DNA from: Agrobacterium sp. a22-2
Lineage (GTDB): Bacteria; Pseudomonadota; Alphaproteobacteria; Rhizobiales; Rhizobiaceae
Assembly (NCBI RefSeq): GCF_012276985.1
Contig: NZ_JAAXMM010000006.1
Location: 248,001-312,000, forward strand
Direction of reading: 5' to 3'
Length of the DNA stretch: 64,000 nt
Of this stretch, positions 1-9,510 are shown piece by piece. Made by a program: the position numbers and the translations under genes. The notes under the pieces were generated by a model that was not told the DNA's origin, searched no databases, and saw only the letters and a list, made by a program, of their open reading frames with translations. Position 1 is the stretch's first letter. The number at the start of each line of letters is the position of its first letter.

Positions 1-157
1 ACCCGATATATTGATGGACGCCATCGCCCAGGACAAGAAGGTCAAGGGCGGCAAGCTCACCTTCATCCTCACTCATGGCATCGGACGGTCCTTCGTTGCA
101 GACGACGTTCCGTCGTCGGAAGTCCTGCGGTTCCTCACTGAAAAGCTGGAGACATGA
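1..157 (+). CDS. aroB: 3-dehydroquinate synthase, C-terminal end (partial)
   Basis: Only the last 51 codons are present; the reading frame enters at base 2. The peptide contains DKKVKGGKLTFIL and ends RFLTEKLET, which is the C-terminal helical domain of AroB, the shikimate-pathway enzyme converting DAHP to 3-dehydroquinate. Its TGA stop (155-157) overlaps the ATG of the next gene in an ATGA arrangement, so the two are translationally coupled. The identity rests on a short stretch plus the usual rhizobial order aroB followed by a CBS-domain membrane protein. Confidence 0.85.
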   Translation, partial: PDILMDAIAQDKKVKGGKLTFILTHGIGRSFVADDVPSSEVLRFLTEKLET

Positions 158-1461
158 CCATCGAGATCTTCCTGGCCAATCTGGCGGAATACTGGCTGCT
201 GATCGTCGCCATTCTGGGCCTCATCATCGCATCGGCCTTCTTTTCCGGTTCCGAGACGGCGCTGACTGCTGCGTCGCGGGCGCGCATGCATACGATGGAG
301 AACAACGGCGATATCCGGGCGAGGCTGGTCAACACGCTGATCGAGCGGCGCGACCGGCTGATCGGCGCGCTGCTGATCGGCAACAATCTCGTCAACATCC
401 TGGCCTCATCGCTGACGACCAGCCTGTTCCTGGCTCTGTTCGGCGATAGTGGCGTGGTCTACGCGACCCTGGTGATGACGGCGCTGCTGGTGATTTTCTC
501 CGAAGTGCTGCCGAAAAGCTGGGCGATTTCCAATCCGGACCGTTTCGCATTGCGTGTGGCACCGGCGGTGCGGCTGTTCGTGGCGGTCGTTGGGCCGGTA
601 TCGAGCGGCGTCAACTTCATCGTCCGCGGGCTGCTGGGGCTGTTCGGGCTGACGCTGTCGAAGGAAACCTCGATGCTGTCGGCCCATGACGAGTTGCGCG
701 GGGCGGTGGACCTGCTGCACCGCGAGGGCTCGGTGGTCAAGGCCGATCGGGACCGGTTGGGCGGCGTGTTGGACCTTGGCGAGCTGGAAGTGTCCGACAT
801 CATGATCCATCGCACGTCGATGCGCGGGGTCAATGCCGACGATCCGCCGGAGGTCGCCGTGCGGGCCGTGCTGGAAAGCCCCTATACCCGCATGCCGCTG
901 TGGCGCGGATCGACGGACAACATCGTCGGCGTCGTCCATGCCAAGGATCTGCTTCGGGCGCTGGCCGAGCCGAATGTCGAGCCGTCCAATCTCGATATCG
1001 GCAAGATCGCCCAGAAACCCTGGTTCGTTCCGGACACGACCAACCTGAAGGACCAGCTCAACGCCTTCCTGCGTCGCAAGGTGCATTTTGCCGTGGTTGT
1101 CGATGAATATGGCGAGGTGCAGGGCATCGTCACGCTCGAAGATATCCTGGAAGAGATCGTCGGCGACATTTCCGACGAGCATGACATCGATATTCAAGGG
1201 GTCCGCCAGGAAGCTGACGGGTCGATCGTGGTGGATGGAACGGTACCGATCCGGGATATCAATCGGGCGCTCGACTGGCATCTGCCCGATGAAGAGGCTA
1301 CCACCATTGCCGGACTGGTGATACACGAGTCGAAATCGATCCCGGAGGAGCGTCAGGCCTTCACCTTCTATGGCAAGCGTTTCATCGTGATGAAGCGGGA
1401 AAAGAACCGCATCACGAAACTCAGGATCCGTCCGGCGGACGAAGCGACCAAGCTCGACTGA
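154..1461 (+). CDS. HlyC/CorC family membrane protein with DUF21 and CBS domains
   Basis: 435 residues. The N-terminal ~180 residues are hydrophobic and look like a DUF21/CNNM membrane domain (it contains SGSETALTAASR, typical of the family). A CBS pair follows (about 200-330, with VVVDEYGEVQGIVTLEDILEEIVGDI), then a CorC_HlyC C-terminal domain ending RITKLRIR. Members are linked to Mg/Co ion efflux or ion homeostasis; the old name hemolysin is misleading. The start overlaps the aroB stop, with GGAG just upstream. Substrate cannot be told from sequence. Confidence 0.9.
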   Translation: MTIEIFLANLAEYWLLIVAILGLIIASAFFSGSETALTAASRARMHTMENNGDIRARLVNTLIERRDRLIGALLIGNNLVNILASSLTTSLFLALFGDSGVVYATLVMTALLVIFSEVLPKSWAISNPDRFALRVAPAVRLFVAVVGPVSSGVNFIVRGLLGLFGLTLSKETSMLSAHDELRGAVDLLHREGSVVKADRDRLGGVLDLGELEVSDIMIHRTSMRGVNADDPPEVAVRAVLESPYTRMPLWRGSTDNIVGVVHAKDLLRALAEPNVEPSNLDIGKIAQKPWFVPDTTNLKDQLNAFLRRKVHFAVVVDEYGEVQGIVTLEDILEEIVGDISDEHDIDIQGVRQEADGSIVVDGTVPIRDINRALDWHLPDEEATTIAGLVIHESKSIPEERQAFTFYGKRFIVMKREKNRITKLRIRPADEATKLD

Positions 1462-1470
1462 GGCCTTCGT

Positions 1471-1752
1471 CTACCAACGTGTCGGTTCGCCCGGTGCGGA
1501 GGGTTCGATGGCGAGCGCATGCAGCCCGGCGTCGATTTCCGGCTTCAGCAGGTCGGTGACCGCCCTGTGGCGGGCCAGCCGCGGCAGGCCGGCAAAATGC
1601 GCCGATACGATCCGCACCCGCATATGGGTTTCGCCGGTGCCTGTGATGTCGGGCTGATGGCCTGCATGATGGGCGCTTTCGTCCAGAACGATCAAACGCT
1701 CAGGCCGGAAGGCTTCCTCGAGTTTTTGTTCTATCGTCTTTCGAAGCGACAT
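1471..1752 (-). CDS. BolA family protein
   Basis: 93 residues, the usual BolA size. The start MSLRKTIEQKLEEAF is chosen because the BolA fold begins there; upstream in-frame codons would add unrelated sequence. Family signatures include RPERLIVLDESAHHAGH and the conserved HMRVRIVS..F.G..RLARHRAV region. BolA proteins partner monothiol glutaredoxins in Fe-S or iron homeostasis and some affect cell shape; which role applies here is not shown. It is convergent with the preceding gene and divergent from the J-domain gene, with a 104-bp gap. Confidence 0.9.
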   Translation of the reverse strand: MSLRKTIEQKLEEAFRPERLIVLDESAHHAGHQPDITGTGETHMRVRIVSAHFAGLPRLARHRAVTDLLKPEIDAGLHALAIEPSAPGEPTRW

Positions 1753-1856
1753 TCGGTTACTCCCGTCTCGAGCCTTTGGAAAAAGCCCCACAAAGGCAAT
1801 AACAATCTGATTTGTCAATTCTTGTTGTGTTCGGGCAGAGGTCCCATACTTACGTG

Positions 1857-2483
1857 ATGAAGCTTGATTCAAAATATTTCGACAAGATCCGGACGCGCCG
1901 GAAGAAACCGCAGGAGCCGGAGAACACCACTCCGACCTGTCAGTGGGACGGCTGCGAGAAAACGGGTGCCCACCGTGCACCGGTCGGCCGCAATGCCGAA
2001 GGCCAGTTTTTCCTGTTCTGCTTCGAGCACGTGAAGGAATACAACAAGGGCTACAACTATTTTTCCGGCCTCTCCGACACCGAGATCGCACGCTACCAGA
2101 AGGAAGCGATCACCGGCCATCGGCCGACCTGGACGGTGGGCGTCAACAAGGCGGCCAAGACGAGCCCGCTGCATTCGACAGTGCGCTCTGGTTCGGCCGG
2201 TGCTCAGGCCCGCATGAAAGACCCGTTCGGCTTCGTCGGGCAGGGGCGCGGCAATGGGTCGCGATTCGACACCCAGGCGCGCAAATTGAAGACGCTCGAG
2301 GCAAAAGCCTTTGACGCCTTGGGCCTGCCGGGCAATTCGACGTCTGCCGAGATCAAGAGCCGCTACAAGGAGCTTGTAAAAAAACATCATCCTGACGCAA
2401 ATGGCGGAGACCGCGGCTCGGAAGAGCGTTTTCGCGCTGTTATTCAGGCGTATCAATTGTTAAAGCAGGCTGGTTTCTGTTAA
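1857..2483 (+). CDS. J-domain (DnaJ-like) protein
   Basis: 208 residues. The C-terminal ~55 residues form a J-domain (AFDALGLPGNSTSAEIKSRY.. then HPD at about residues 178-180 and FRAVIQAYQLLK), which stimulates DnaK-type Hsp70 ATPase. The N-terminal part is not the DnaJ G/F or zinc domain; it has CQWDGCEKTGAHRAPVG and CFEHVKEYNKGYNYF, a Cys/His arrangement of unknown function. MKLDSKYF at 1857 is preferred over an earlier in-frame start. It precedes cobS by 65 bp on the same strand, a linkage familiar in rhizobia. Confidence 0.9.
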   Translation: MKLDSKYFDKIRTRRKKPQEPENTTPTCQWDGCEKTGAHRAPVGRNAEGQFFLFCFEHVKEYNKGYNYFSGLSDTEIARYQKEAITGHRPTWTVGVNKAAKTSPLHSTVRSGSAGAQARMKDPFGFVGQGRGNGSRFDTQARKLKTLEAKAFDALGLPGNSTSAEIKSRYKELVKKHHPDANGGDRGSEERFRAVIQAYQLLKQAGFC

Positions 2484-2548
2484 TCGAAAACGCTACGAAA
2501 TAGGCCTGACATACGCAGCCGGTCGGTGCCGTCCGGCATGGAGACACG

Positions 2549-3541
2549 ATGAGCAAAATTGACATTGATATTTCCAATCTTCCCGACATTACGGTTTCGG
2601 TTCGGGAAGTCTTCGGAATTGACAGCGATATCCGCGTACCGGCCTACAGTAAGGGCGACGCTTACGTGCCGGATCTTGATCCGGACTACCTGTTCGACCG
2701 CGAGACGACGCTCGCCATTCTGGCCGGGTTTGCGCACAACCGCCGCGTCATGGTGTCCGGCTTTCACGGCACCGGCAAGTCGACCCATATCGAACAGGTC
2801 GCAGCCCGGCTCAACTGGCCTTGCGTGCGCGTCAACCTCGACAGCCATGTCAGCCGTATCGATCTGGTCGGCAAGGACGCCATCGTGCTCAAAGACGGCA
2901 AGCAGATCACCGAATTCAAGGACGGCATTCTGCCCTGGGCCTATCAGCACAATGTGGCGCTGGTGTTTGACGAATACGATGCCGGTCGTCCGGACGTGAT
3001 GTTCGTCATCCAGCGCGTGCTGGAATCCTCCGGCCGTCTGACGCTGCTCGACCAGAGCCGGGTTATCCGTCCGCATCCGGCCTTCCGCCTGTTTGCAACG
3101 GCCAACACGGTCGGCCTCGGCGATACGACCGGCCTCTATCACGGCACGCAGCAGATCAACCAGGCGCAGATGGACCGCTGGTCGATCGTCACGACGCTCA
3201 ACTATCTGCCGCATGACAAGGAAGTCGACATCGTGCTGGCCAAGGTCAAGAGCTTCCGCAAGACGGAAGCTGGTCGCGAAACCGTCGGCAAGATGGTGCG
3301 TCTGGCCGACCTCACCCGTGCGGCTTTCGTGAATGGCGATCTGTCGACCGTCATGAGCCCGCGTACCGTCATCACCTGGGCGGAAAATGCGGAGATCTTC
3401 GGCGATGTCGCCTTCTCGTTCCGCGTCACCTTCCTCAACAAGTGCGACGAACTGGAGCGCACGCTGGTGGCGGAACAGTATCAGCGCGCTTTCGGCGTCG
3501 AGCTGAAGGAAAGTGCGGCCAACATCGTGCTTGGCGCCTGA
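2549..3541 (+). CDS. cobS: Aerobic cobaltochelatase subunit CobS
   Basis: 330-residue AAA+ ATPase. Walker A is [10 protein letters not shown] (about residues 71-80); Walker B is in [14 protein letters not shown]. The N-terminal [19 protein letters not shown] is typical of rhizobial CobS. With CobT and CobN it inserts cobalt into hydrogenobyrinic acid a,c-diamide in aerobic cobalamin synthesis, as in the related magnesium chelatase. A good ribosome site (GGAGACACG) precedes the ATG. cobT follows 17 bp later. CobN is not in the window. Confidence 0.97.
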   Translation: MSKIDIDISNLPDITVSVREVFGIDSDIRVPAYSKGDAYVPDLDPDYLFDRETTLAILAGFAHNRRVMVSGFHGTGKSTHIEQVAARLNWPCVRVNLDSHVSRIDLVGKDAIVLKDGKQITEFKDGILPWAYQHNVALVFDEYDAGRPDVMFVIQRVLESSGRLTLLDQSRVIRPHPAFRLFATANTVGLGDTTGLYHGTQQINQAQMDRWSIVTTLNYLPHDKEVDIVLAKVKSFRKTEAGRETVGKMVRLADLTRAAFVNGDLSTVMSPRTVITWAENAEIFGDVAFSFRVTFLNKCDELERTLVAEQYQRAFGVELKESAANIVLGA

Positions 3542-3558
3542 GAAAGGCATAACAGCAG

Positions 3559-5457
3559 ATGGCAGGTCGCGGCGACAATTCCAGAGCGAAACCCGGCACG
3601 GCGGTCGATACGGAACCGTTGCGCCGGGCGATCACCGGCTGCGTGCGCGCCGTTGCCGGCAATCCGAATGTCGAGGTGGCGTTTGCCAACGAGCGGCCGG
3701 GGCTGGTCGGCGATCGGGTACGGCTGCCGGAAATCTCCAAGCGGCCGACGGCGCAGGAGCTTGCGGTGACCCGCGGGCTCGGCGACAGCATGGCGCTGAG
3801 AATCGCCTGCCACGACCAGAAGATCCATGCCTCGCTGGCGCCCCAGGGGCCTGACGCCCGAACGGTGTTCGATGCGGTCGAGCAGGCCCGCGTGGAGTCG
3901 ATCGGTGCGCTGCGGATGGGCGGCATGGCGGCCAATCTGCAGTCGATGAATGCGGAGAAATACGCCAAGGCGAATTTTGCCGGCATTGCCAAGCAGGAGG
4001 ACGCTCCGCTTGCGGAAGCCGTTGCCATGCTGGTGCGCGAGACGTTGACCGGGGAGAAGCCGCCGGAAAGTGCGGGCAAGGTTCTGGATTTCTGGCGTCC
4101 CTATCTTGAGGAAAAGACGGGCGGCGATTTGGCCAACCTGTCTGCGACGATCGAGGACCAGCAGGCCTTCGCGCGTGTCATCCGGCATATGCTGAGCGCC
4201 ATGGAAATGGCCGATGATGTCGGCGACGACGATGCCGACGACAGCCAGGACGAGGACAGCTCAGACGAGGATCAGCCTCGCAGCAACGAGGAAGACCAGG
4301 ACAGCGCCGAAGAGGAAGCCGGTTCCGAGAGTGCGCCTGCCGAGGACAGCGAAGCCTCGCAGGAGCAGATGGATGACGGCGAAATGGACGGCGCGGAGAT
4401 TTCCGACGACGACATGACCGAGGAGGGCGACGAGGATTCCGAGACGCCCGGCGAGATGCGCCGTCCGGCCAGTCCCTTCGACGATTTCAACGAGAAGGTC
4501 GACTACAAGATCTTCACCCAGGAGTTCGATGAGGTGGTGACGGCAGAGGAGCTTTGCGACGACGCCGAACTCGATCGTCTGCGGGCCTTCCTGGACAAGC
4601 AGCTCTCTCATCTGCAGGGTGCGGTCGGACGGCTGGCCAACCGGCTGCAGCGCCGCCTGATGGCTCAGCAGAACCGCTCCTGGGATTTCGACCTCGAGGA
4701 AGGTTATCTCGATTCGGCGCGGCTGGTGCGCATGGTGATCGATCCCATGCAGCCGCTGTCCTTCAAGATGGAGCGCGACACCCAGTTCCGCGATACCGTC
4801 GTGACGCTGGTCATCGACAATTCCGGCTCCATGCGTGGCCGGCCGATCACGGTTGCCGCCACCTGCGCCGATATCCTGGCCCGTACGCTGGAGCGCTGCG
4901 GCGTCAAGGTCGAGATCCTCGGCTTTACCACAAAAGCCTGGAAGGGCGGCCAGAGCCGAGAAAAATGGCTGGCGGGCGGCAAGCAGCCGACACCGGGCCG
5001 TTTGAACGACCTGCGCCATATCATCTACAAGTCGGCCGATGCGCCCTGGCGCCGGTCACGGCGCAATCTCGGGCTGATGATGCGCGAAGGCCTGCTCAAG
5101 GAAAACATCGACGGCGAAGCGCTGATGTGGGCGCATAACCGCCTGATCGCGCGGCGCGAGCAGCGCAAGATCCTGATGATGATTTCCGACGGTGCGCCGG
5201 TCGACGATTCGACGCTGTCGGTCAATCCCGGCAATTATCTTGAGCGGCATCTGCGGGCCGTCATCGACCAGATCGAGACGCGTTCGCCGGTCGAATTGCT
5301 GGCGATCGGCATCGGCCATGACGTGACGCGTTATTATCGCAAGGCCGTGACGATCGTCGATGCGGACGAGTTGGCGGGGGCCATGACCGAACAGCTGGCG
5401 GCGCTGTTCGAGGACAAGACGCGCGGTGGCGGGCGTCAGGCCAAAAGGGCACGATGA
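3559..5457 (+). CDS. cobT: Aerobic cobaltochelatase subunit CobT
   Basis: 632 residues. Three parts are visible: an N-terminal ~210-residue region, a strongly acidic low-complexity linker (about residues 215-300, runs of D, E, S), and a C-terminal von Willebrand A domain with a MIDAS motif DNSGSMRG near residue 420. CobT pairs with the AAA+ subunit CobS in the cobaltochelatase complex. The stop overlaps the ATG of the next gene (ATGA), so a third gene is coupled to cobST. Confidence 0.97.
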   Translation: MAGRGDNSRAKPGTAVDTEPLRRAITGCVRAVAGNPNVEVAFANERPGLVGDRVRLPEISKRPTAQELAVTRGLGDSMALRIACHDQKIHASLAPQGPDARTVFDAVEQARVESIGALRMGGMAANLQSMNAEKYAKANFAGIAKQEDAPLAEAVAMLVRETLTGEKPPESAGKVLDFWRPYLEEKTGGDLANLSATIEDQQAFARVIRHMLSAMEMADDVGDDDADDSQDEDSSDEDQPRSNEEDQDSAEEEAGSESAPAEDSEASQEQMDDGEMDGAEISDDDMTEEGDEDSETPGEMRRPASPFDDFNEKVDYKIFTQEFDEVVTAEELCDDAELDRLRAFLDKQLSHLQGAVGRLANRLQRRLMAQQNRSWDFDLEEGYLDSARLVRMVIDPMQPLSFKMERDTQFRDTVVTLVIDNSGSMRGRPITVAATCADILARTLERCGVKVEILGFTTKAWKGGQSREKWLAGGKQPTPGRLNDLRHIIYKSADAPWRRSRRNLGLMMREGLLKENIDGEALMWAHNRLIARREQRKILMMISDGAPVDDSTLSVNPGNYLERHLRAVIDQIETRSPVELLAIGIGHDVTRYYRKAVTIVDADELAGAMTEQLAALFEDKTRGGGRQAKRAR

Positions 5458-6449
5458 AGCATCCGATATCGATCCTTGCGCTTGGGTTGGCCCTTGGGAC
5501 CAGCCTTTGCGCTGCTGCGGCAATGGCCGAACTGGTTCCGACGAGCAGCCGGCAAATCCCGGTCTTCAGGCCAGGATCGGAAGGGGCGGTCTTCGGTTCG
5601 TTCGAATTTCTGGGCGGCATCGACATATCGTCATCGACTGCCCTCTTCGGCGCCTGGTCGTCTGTCCGCTTCCTTCCAGGCGGCCGTGACTTTATCGGCG
5701 TGCTCGATACGGGCCACTGGATGTCGGGCCGGATCGAGCGCGACGCGACCGGTCGGCTTTCAGGCCTTGCCGATATGGCGATTGTTCCGATGACCGATGC
5801 CAGAGGCCTTCAGGACCAGGGAAAGTCTTCCATGGACGCCGAGAGCCTGGCAATTCGCGACGGTCAGGCGATCGTCGGCTTCGAACAACGGCATCGGGTG
5901 GATGCCTATGCCCTGCCGGTTACGGAAACCGGCCGCCCGGTGCGGACCCTGGCGCTTCCCTTTGCCGTCGGCCGACTGCGCGGCAATGGCGGCTTGGAGA
6001 CGCTGGCCGCTTCTCCCGTCGCAAGTCCGCTTGCCGGCGGACTCGTGGCGGTTTCCGAGCGTAGCGTCGACGCACAGGGTTATCTGTATGCCGGTATCCT
6101 CGACGGCCCGCTGAAGGGCTCCTTCAAGGTCGCCCGTCACGATGATTTCGACGTGACGGATGGTGCCTTTCTTCCTGATGGCGATCTTCTGCTGCTTGAG
6201 CGGCGTTTTGGCCTGGCAACCGGTATCGGCATGCGCATCCGCCGCATCGAGGCCGACGCGCTGAAGCCTGGGGCGGTGGTGGATGGCGATATCGTGTTCG
6301 AAGCCGGCTACAGCGACCAGATCGACAACATGGAAGGTCTCGACGTCGTTGCCCTGGACGGTGGCGAGGTGAGGGTCATCGTCGTCTCCGACGACAACCA
6401 TTCGATCCTGCAACGCAATCTGATGCTGGAGTTCCGGGTCATCAACTGA
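5454..6449 (+). CDS. Secreted esterase-like / phytase-like family protein
   Basis: 331 residues. A signal peptide is visible ([24 protein letters not shown]), so the protein is exported. The rest matches the 'esterase-like activity of phytase' family (a beta-propeller-like fold): [53 protein letters not shown], and a C-terminal [14 protein letters not shown] with [18 protein letters not shown]. The substrate is unknown. Translationally coupled to cobT by a 4-bp overlap, yet no biochemical link to B12 is evident. Confidence 0.85.
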   Translation: MKHPISILALGLALGTSLCAAAAMAELVPTSSRQIPVFRPGSEGAVFGSFEFLGGIDISSSTALFGAWSSVRFLPGGRDFIGVLDTGHWMSGRIERDATGRLSGLADMAIVPMTDARGLQDQGKSSMDAESLAIRDGQAIVGFEQRHRVDAYALPVTETGRPVRTLALPFAVGRLRGNGGLETLAASPVASPLAGGLVAVSERSVDAQGYLYAGILDGPLKGSFKVARHDDFDVTDGAFLPDGDLLLLERRFGLATGIGMRIRRIEADALKPGAVVDGDIVFEAGYSDQIDNMEGLDVVALDGGEVRVIVVSDDNHSILQRNLMLEFRVIN

Positions 6450-6492
6450 TGACTGCCAGGCACCGGCCCAATGGCCGGCGCGGCTCTTGTCC

Positions 6493-7131
6493 TCAGCGGG
6501 TCTGCGTGGCCGGAGCCATCGGCTTCAGCGTGTTCATCAGGGCGCCGTAGGGCAGCAACAGGACCAGGCCCACCAGGATCTTCACGCAGAGATCGCCGAT
6601 CGCCCAGGATACCCAGCGCGGTGCTTCCACTGCAAAAATGCCGAGGACAGGTGCGTTCTCGATCGCGAAGGCATCGTTGGGCCCGATGAAGGCAAAGCTC
6701 GCGGCAAAGGCCAGCGAGAAGAACAGGGTTGTGTCGAGTACCGAGCCGGCCACCGTGCCGGCCAGCGGCGCATGCCACCAGCTCTGGCGGCGCAGGCGGT
6801 TGAACACCGAGATATCGAGGAACTGGCCGATCAGGTAGGCCGTGCCGGAGGCAATCGCAATGCGCGGAATGGAGGTCCAGAACGACAGGGCGATGCCGAC
6901 GACGAAACCGAGGAACACCACCTTGCGGGCCATGGAAGGACCGAACTGGCGATTGGTGAGGTCGGTGATCAGGAAGGCGATCGGATAGGTGAAAGCCCCG
7001 TAGGTCAGCAAGTCGCCCAGCTGAATGCCGGCCAACTCGCCGGACAAGGGGTACTGAACGAGGACGTTGGATGCGACGACCACGGCGGTCATCAGCAGGC
7101 TGTAAATGAGGATATAGCGTAGCGTCAGCAT
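6493..7131 (-). CDS. Queuosine precursor transporter (VUT/YhhQ family)
   Basis: 212 residues with about six membrane segments. Family hallmarks: an early hydrophobic helix, GDLLTYGAFTYPIAFLITDLTNRQFG, and SWAIGDLCVKI near the end. Family members import preQ0/preQ1 for queuosine tRNA modification. The ribosome site AGGAT lies just upstream. It lies downstream of rpmB on the same strand but is separated by a terminator hairpin. I looked for a preQ1 riboswitch in the 114 bp upstream and could not recognise one. Confidence 0.88.
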   Translation of the reverse strand: MLTLRYILIYSLLMTAVVVASNVLVQYPLSGELAGIQLGDLLTYGAFTYPIAFLITDLTNRQFGPSMARKVVFLGFVVGIALSFWTSIPRIAIASGTAYLIGQFLDISVFNRLRRQSWWHAPLAGTVAGSVLDTTLFFSLAFAASFAFIGPNDAFAIENAPVLGIFAVEAPRWVSWAIGDLCVKILVGLVLLLPYGALMNTLKPMAPATQTR

Positions 7132-7178
7132 TTTTTTATCCTGGGTGATGCCACCAGTTGGAGGGAAATTCGATCAAC

Positions 7179-7216
7179 ACAAAAGGCTTGCGCGGACAGA
7201 CGCCCGCTCAAGCCTT
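7179..7216 (-). terminator. Rho-independent terminator of rpmB
   Basis: Read on the minus strand, AAGGCTTG (7216-7209) pairs with CAAGCCTT (7190-7183), with further GC pairing inside the 18-base loop, and is followed by TTGTGTT. It begins 30 bp after the rpmB stop. The U-tract is short, so termination may be partial. Confidence 0.7.
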
Positions 7217-7245
7217 GCGCAATCTTTCAGAAATGTTGTGATGCC

Positions 7246-7539
7246 TTAGGCGGCAGCAGCAACGGTCTTCTTGACGATCTGGCGACGCAGCAGGCGCGCG
7301 CGCATGCTCAGTTCGGTCTCGTCGGCCTTCAGCAGGAAAGCGTCGAGGCCACCACGATGTTCAACAGTGCGCAGGGCAGCTGCCGAAACGCGCAGACGAT
7401 AACGCTGGCCGAGTGCATCGGAGATCAGCGTCACGTCGCACAGGTTCGGAAGGAACTTGCGACGAGTCTTGTTGTTTGCGTGGCTCACATTGTTGCCCGA
7501 CTGGACGCCCTTGCCGGTCAATTCGCAACTGCGGGACAT
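7246..7539 (-). CDS. rpmB: 50S ribosomal protein L28
   Basis: 97 residues, normal for alphaproteobacterial L28. It begins [20 protein letters not shown] and continues [15 protein letters not shown], the conserved rRNA-binding N-terminus. An upstream in-frame extension is rejected because L28 always starts near SRxCELTGK. A strong vegetative promoter lies about 90 bp upstream and a terminator hairpin follows the stop, so the gene looks monocistronic. Confidence 0.98.
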   Translation of the reverse strand: MSRSCELTGKGVQSGNNVSHANNKTRRKFLPNLCDVTLISDALGQRYRLRVSAAALRTVEHRGGLDAFLLKADETELSMRARLLRRQIVKKTVAAAA

Positions 7540-7627
7540 GGTACACCTATTCTTCTTGGCCATTGGAAAAGCGTTCCGGGCAAAACCCGGCTCGCAATCC
7601 AACTGAGCATGATTGGAAAGTTGCGGT

Positions 7628-7656
7628 TCTATAGTCAGACTGGCGGGCCGCGTCAA
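7628..7656 (-). promoter_or_regulatory. Predicted housekeeping-sigma promoter for rpmB
   Basis: On the minus strand a -35 TTGACG (7656-7651) and a -10 TATAGA (7633-7628) are separated by exactly 17 bp, close to the rhizobial vegetative consensus CTTGAC-N17-CTATAT. The predicted leader before the rpmB ATG is roughly 80 nt. Confidence 0.7.
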
Positions 7657-7759
7657 GCCAAACCTTGTGTTTTCCGGCAATGCCGATGAAAAGAGGCTAT
7701 TTTATTGCCACAGTCTCGACCATAGATGTCATTCCAATCAATCGGATCGAAGAATAAAA

Positions 7760-8563
7760 ATGCTCCTGGGCACACAGTGGTTTTCAAGGCGCCGTCTGGC
7801 ACAGTTCGCCATCGCCGCCACGGCAATTCTGGGATCCGTCTCGTCGTCGGCCGCAGCCGACCAACGCTACAAGACCGAGTACCGGATCACGCTGGCCGGT
7901 CTGCCGATCGCCAATGCGTCCTTCGTCACCCAGCTGGACAGCCGGACTTATTCGATCTCGGGTTCCGTCCGCTCGTCGGGCATCGTCGATCTGATCACCA
8001 AGATTACGGCTCAGACCACCGTTTCCGGCACGGTGCAGGGTAGCAACAAGCTGCAGGCGAAGCGCTACTCGCTGGTCTACAAAAGCGACGAGCGGACCCG
8101 GACCTACGAGGTTCGCTTTGCCAATGGCGACGTGACCTCGACCACCATGAAGCCGAGCCGAAGATCGCGCGCCAAGAACTGGGTGCCGGTGGCGGCGCAC
8201 GATTTGAAATCGGTGCTGGACCCGATCAGCGGATTGATCTTTGCCGAGGGCGACAGGATCTGCCCGAAGACGCTGCCGATCTATGACGGCGAGAGCCGGA
8301 TGGACCTGGTGCTGTCGCCCAAGGGAACGCGGACATTCACGGCCGGAGATTTCACCGGCGAGGCGATCGTCTGCGGCATTCGCTATGTGCCGAAATCCGG
8401 TTTCGCCAAGGGACGCAGCGACATCGAGTATCTGCGCAAGGCCTCCGACATGGAAATCTGGTTTGCCAAGACCGAGGTCATGAAGGTATATGCTCCGGTC
8501 TATGCCCGCGTTCCGACGCGAATGGGGCCGCTTTACATTACCGCCGTCAATTTCGGCGGCTGA
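7760..8563 (+). CDS. Exported DUF3108 family protein
   Basis: 267 residues. A signal sequence (MLLGTQWFSRRRLAQFAIAA..SSSAAA) includes twin arginines (RRR) before the hydrophobic stretch, so Sec or Tat export is possible. The body is a DUF3108 beta-rich protein (YKTEYRITLAGLPIANASF; SGIVDLITKITAQT; ending GPLYITAVNFGG). Its function is unknown; the family is periplasmic. The ATG at 7760 is chosen because it begins directly at the signal peptide; the reading frame is open further upstream. Confidence 0.85.
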   Translation: MLLGTQWFSRRRLAQFAIAATAILGSVSSSAAADQRYKTEYRITLAGLPIANASFVTQLDSRTYSISGSVRSSGIVDLITKITAQTTVSGTVQGSNKLQAKRYSLVYKSDERTRTYEVRFANGDVTSTTMKPSRRSRAKNWVPVAAHDLKSVLDPISGLIFAEGDRICPKTLPIYDGESRMDLVLSPKGTRTFTAGDFTGEAIVCGIRYVPKSGFAKGRSDIEYLRKASDMEIWFAKTEVMKVYAPVYARVPTRMGPLYITAVNFGG

Positions 8564-8579
8564 CGGGTGCGGGAACTCG

Positions 8580-9482
8580 ATGCCCGCAAGGGGGCATGAG
8601 TTGAAGCTTCAGGCAACTTTGATCGGCTTTACGGCCATCGTCATGTGGTCGTTTCTGGCGCTGTTCACCGCGGCATCCGGCAAGATGCCGCCGTTCCAGC
8701 TGTCCGCCGTTGCCTTCGCGATCGGCAGCCTGCCCGGCCTCGTCACCTTCGCCCTGCGGCCGGAACGCCTGGCGCTGCTCAAGCAGCCGGCCAAGGTCTG
8801 GATTGTCGGTATCGCGGGACTTTTCGGCTATCACTTCTTGTATTTCACGGCCTTGCGCAACGCGCCGGCCGTCGAGGCGGGCCTTATCGCCTATCTGTGG
8901 CCGCTATTGATCGTTGTCGGTTCGGCGCTTCTGCCGGGCGAGCGCCTGCGCTGGTATCATGTCGTCGGCGCCTTTGCCGGTCTTGCCGGCACGATCCTGA
9001 TCATCGGCAAGAACGGCATCGCTTTCGATCCGGCCTTTGCCTTCGGCTATGGCGCAGCCCTTCTCTGCGCCTTCACCTGGTCGGGCTATTCTCTGCTGAC
9101 CCGTCGTTTCGAAGCGGTCTCGACGGATGTGGTGACCGGCTTTTGTCTTGCGACCTCGCTGCTGTCGCTGGTCTGCCATCTCGGGCTGGAGGATACCGTC
9201 TGGCCGGCGAGCAATGGCGAATGGCTGGCTGTGGCCGGGCTCGGGCTGTTTCCGGTCGGGGCGGCGTTCTATGCCTGGGACCATGGGGTCAAGAATGGCG
9301 ATATCCAGATTCTCGGTGCGGCGAGCTATGCAGCGCCGCTGCTGTCGACGCTGATCCTGCTGCTCACGGGCTTCGGGGAGCCTAGCTTCAGAATCGCGCT
9401 GGCCTGCGTGCTGATCACCGGCGGTGCGCTGCTGGCCGCCAGCGAGATGTTCCGCAGCAAGGGGCGCGTGCCGAGCGCCTGA
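8580..9482 (+). CDS. EamA/DMT family exporter, YddG-like
   Basis: About 300 residues with ten hydrophobic segments and two EamA repeats. LQATLIGFTAIVMWSFLALFT and AGLIAYLWPLLIVV resemble the aromatic amino acid exporter YddG, so amino acid efflux is a reasonable guess. The start is uncertain: ATG at 8580, or TTG at 8601, which has a much better ribosome site (AAGGGGG at 8588-8594, 6 bp away) and would give a protein beginning at the conserved LKLQATLIGF. Confidence 0.85.
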   Translation: MPARGHELKLQATLIGFTAIVMWSFLALFTAASGKMPPFQLSAVAFAIGSLPGLVTFALRPERLALLKQPAKVWIVGIAGLFGYHFLYFTALRNAPAVEAGLIAYLWPLLIVVGSALLPGERLRWYHVVGAFAGLAGTILIIGKNGIAFDPAFAFGYGAALLCAFTWSGYSLLTRRFEAVSTDVVTGFCLATSLLSLVCHLGLEDTVWPASNGEWLAVAGLGLFPVGAAFYAWDHGVKNGDIQILGAASYAAPLLSTLILLLTGFGEPSFRIALACVLITGGALLAASEMFRSKGRVPSA

Positions 9483-9510
9483 GCCGGCATTCCTGGGAGG
9501 GAAAGATGCC

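Noticed and set aside
7132..7182. preQ1 riboswitch before the queuosine transporter
   Set aside because: The expected short pseudoknot pattern could not be recognised, and the nearby inverted repeat is explained as the rpmB terminator.
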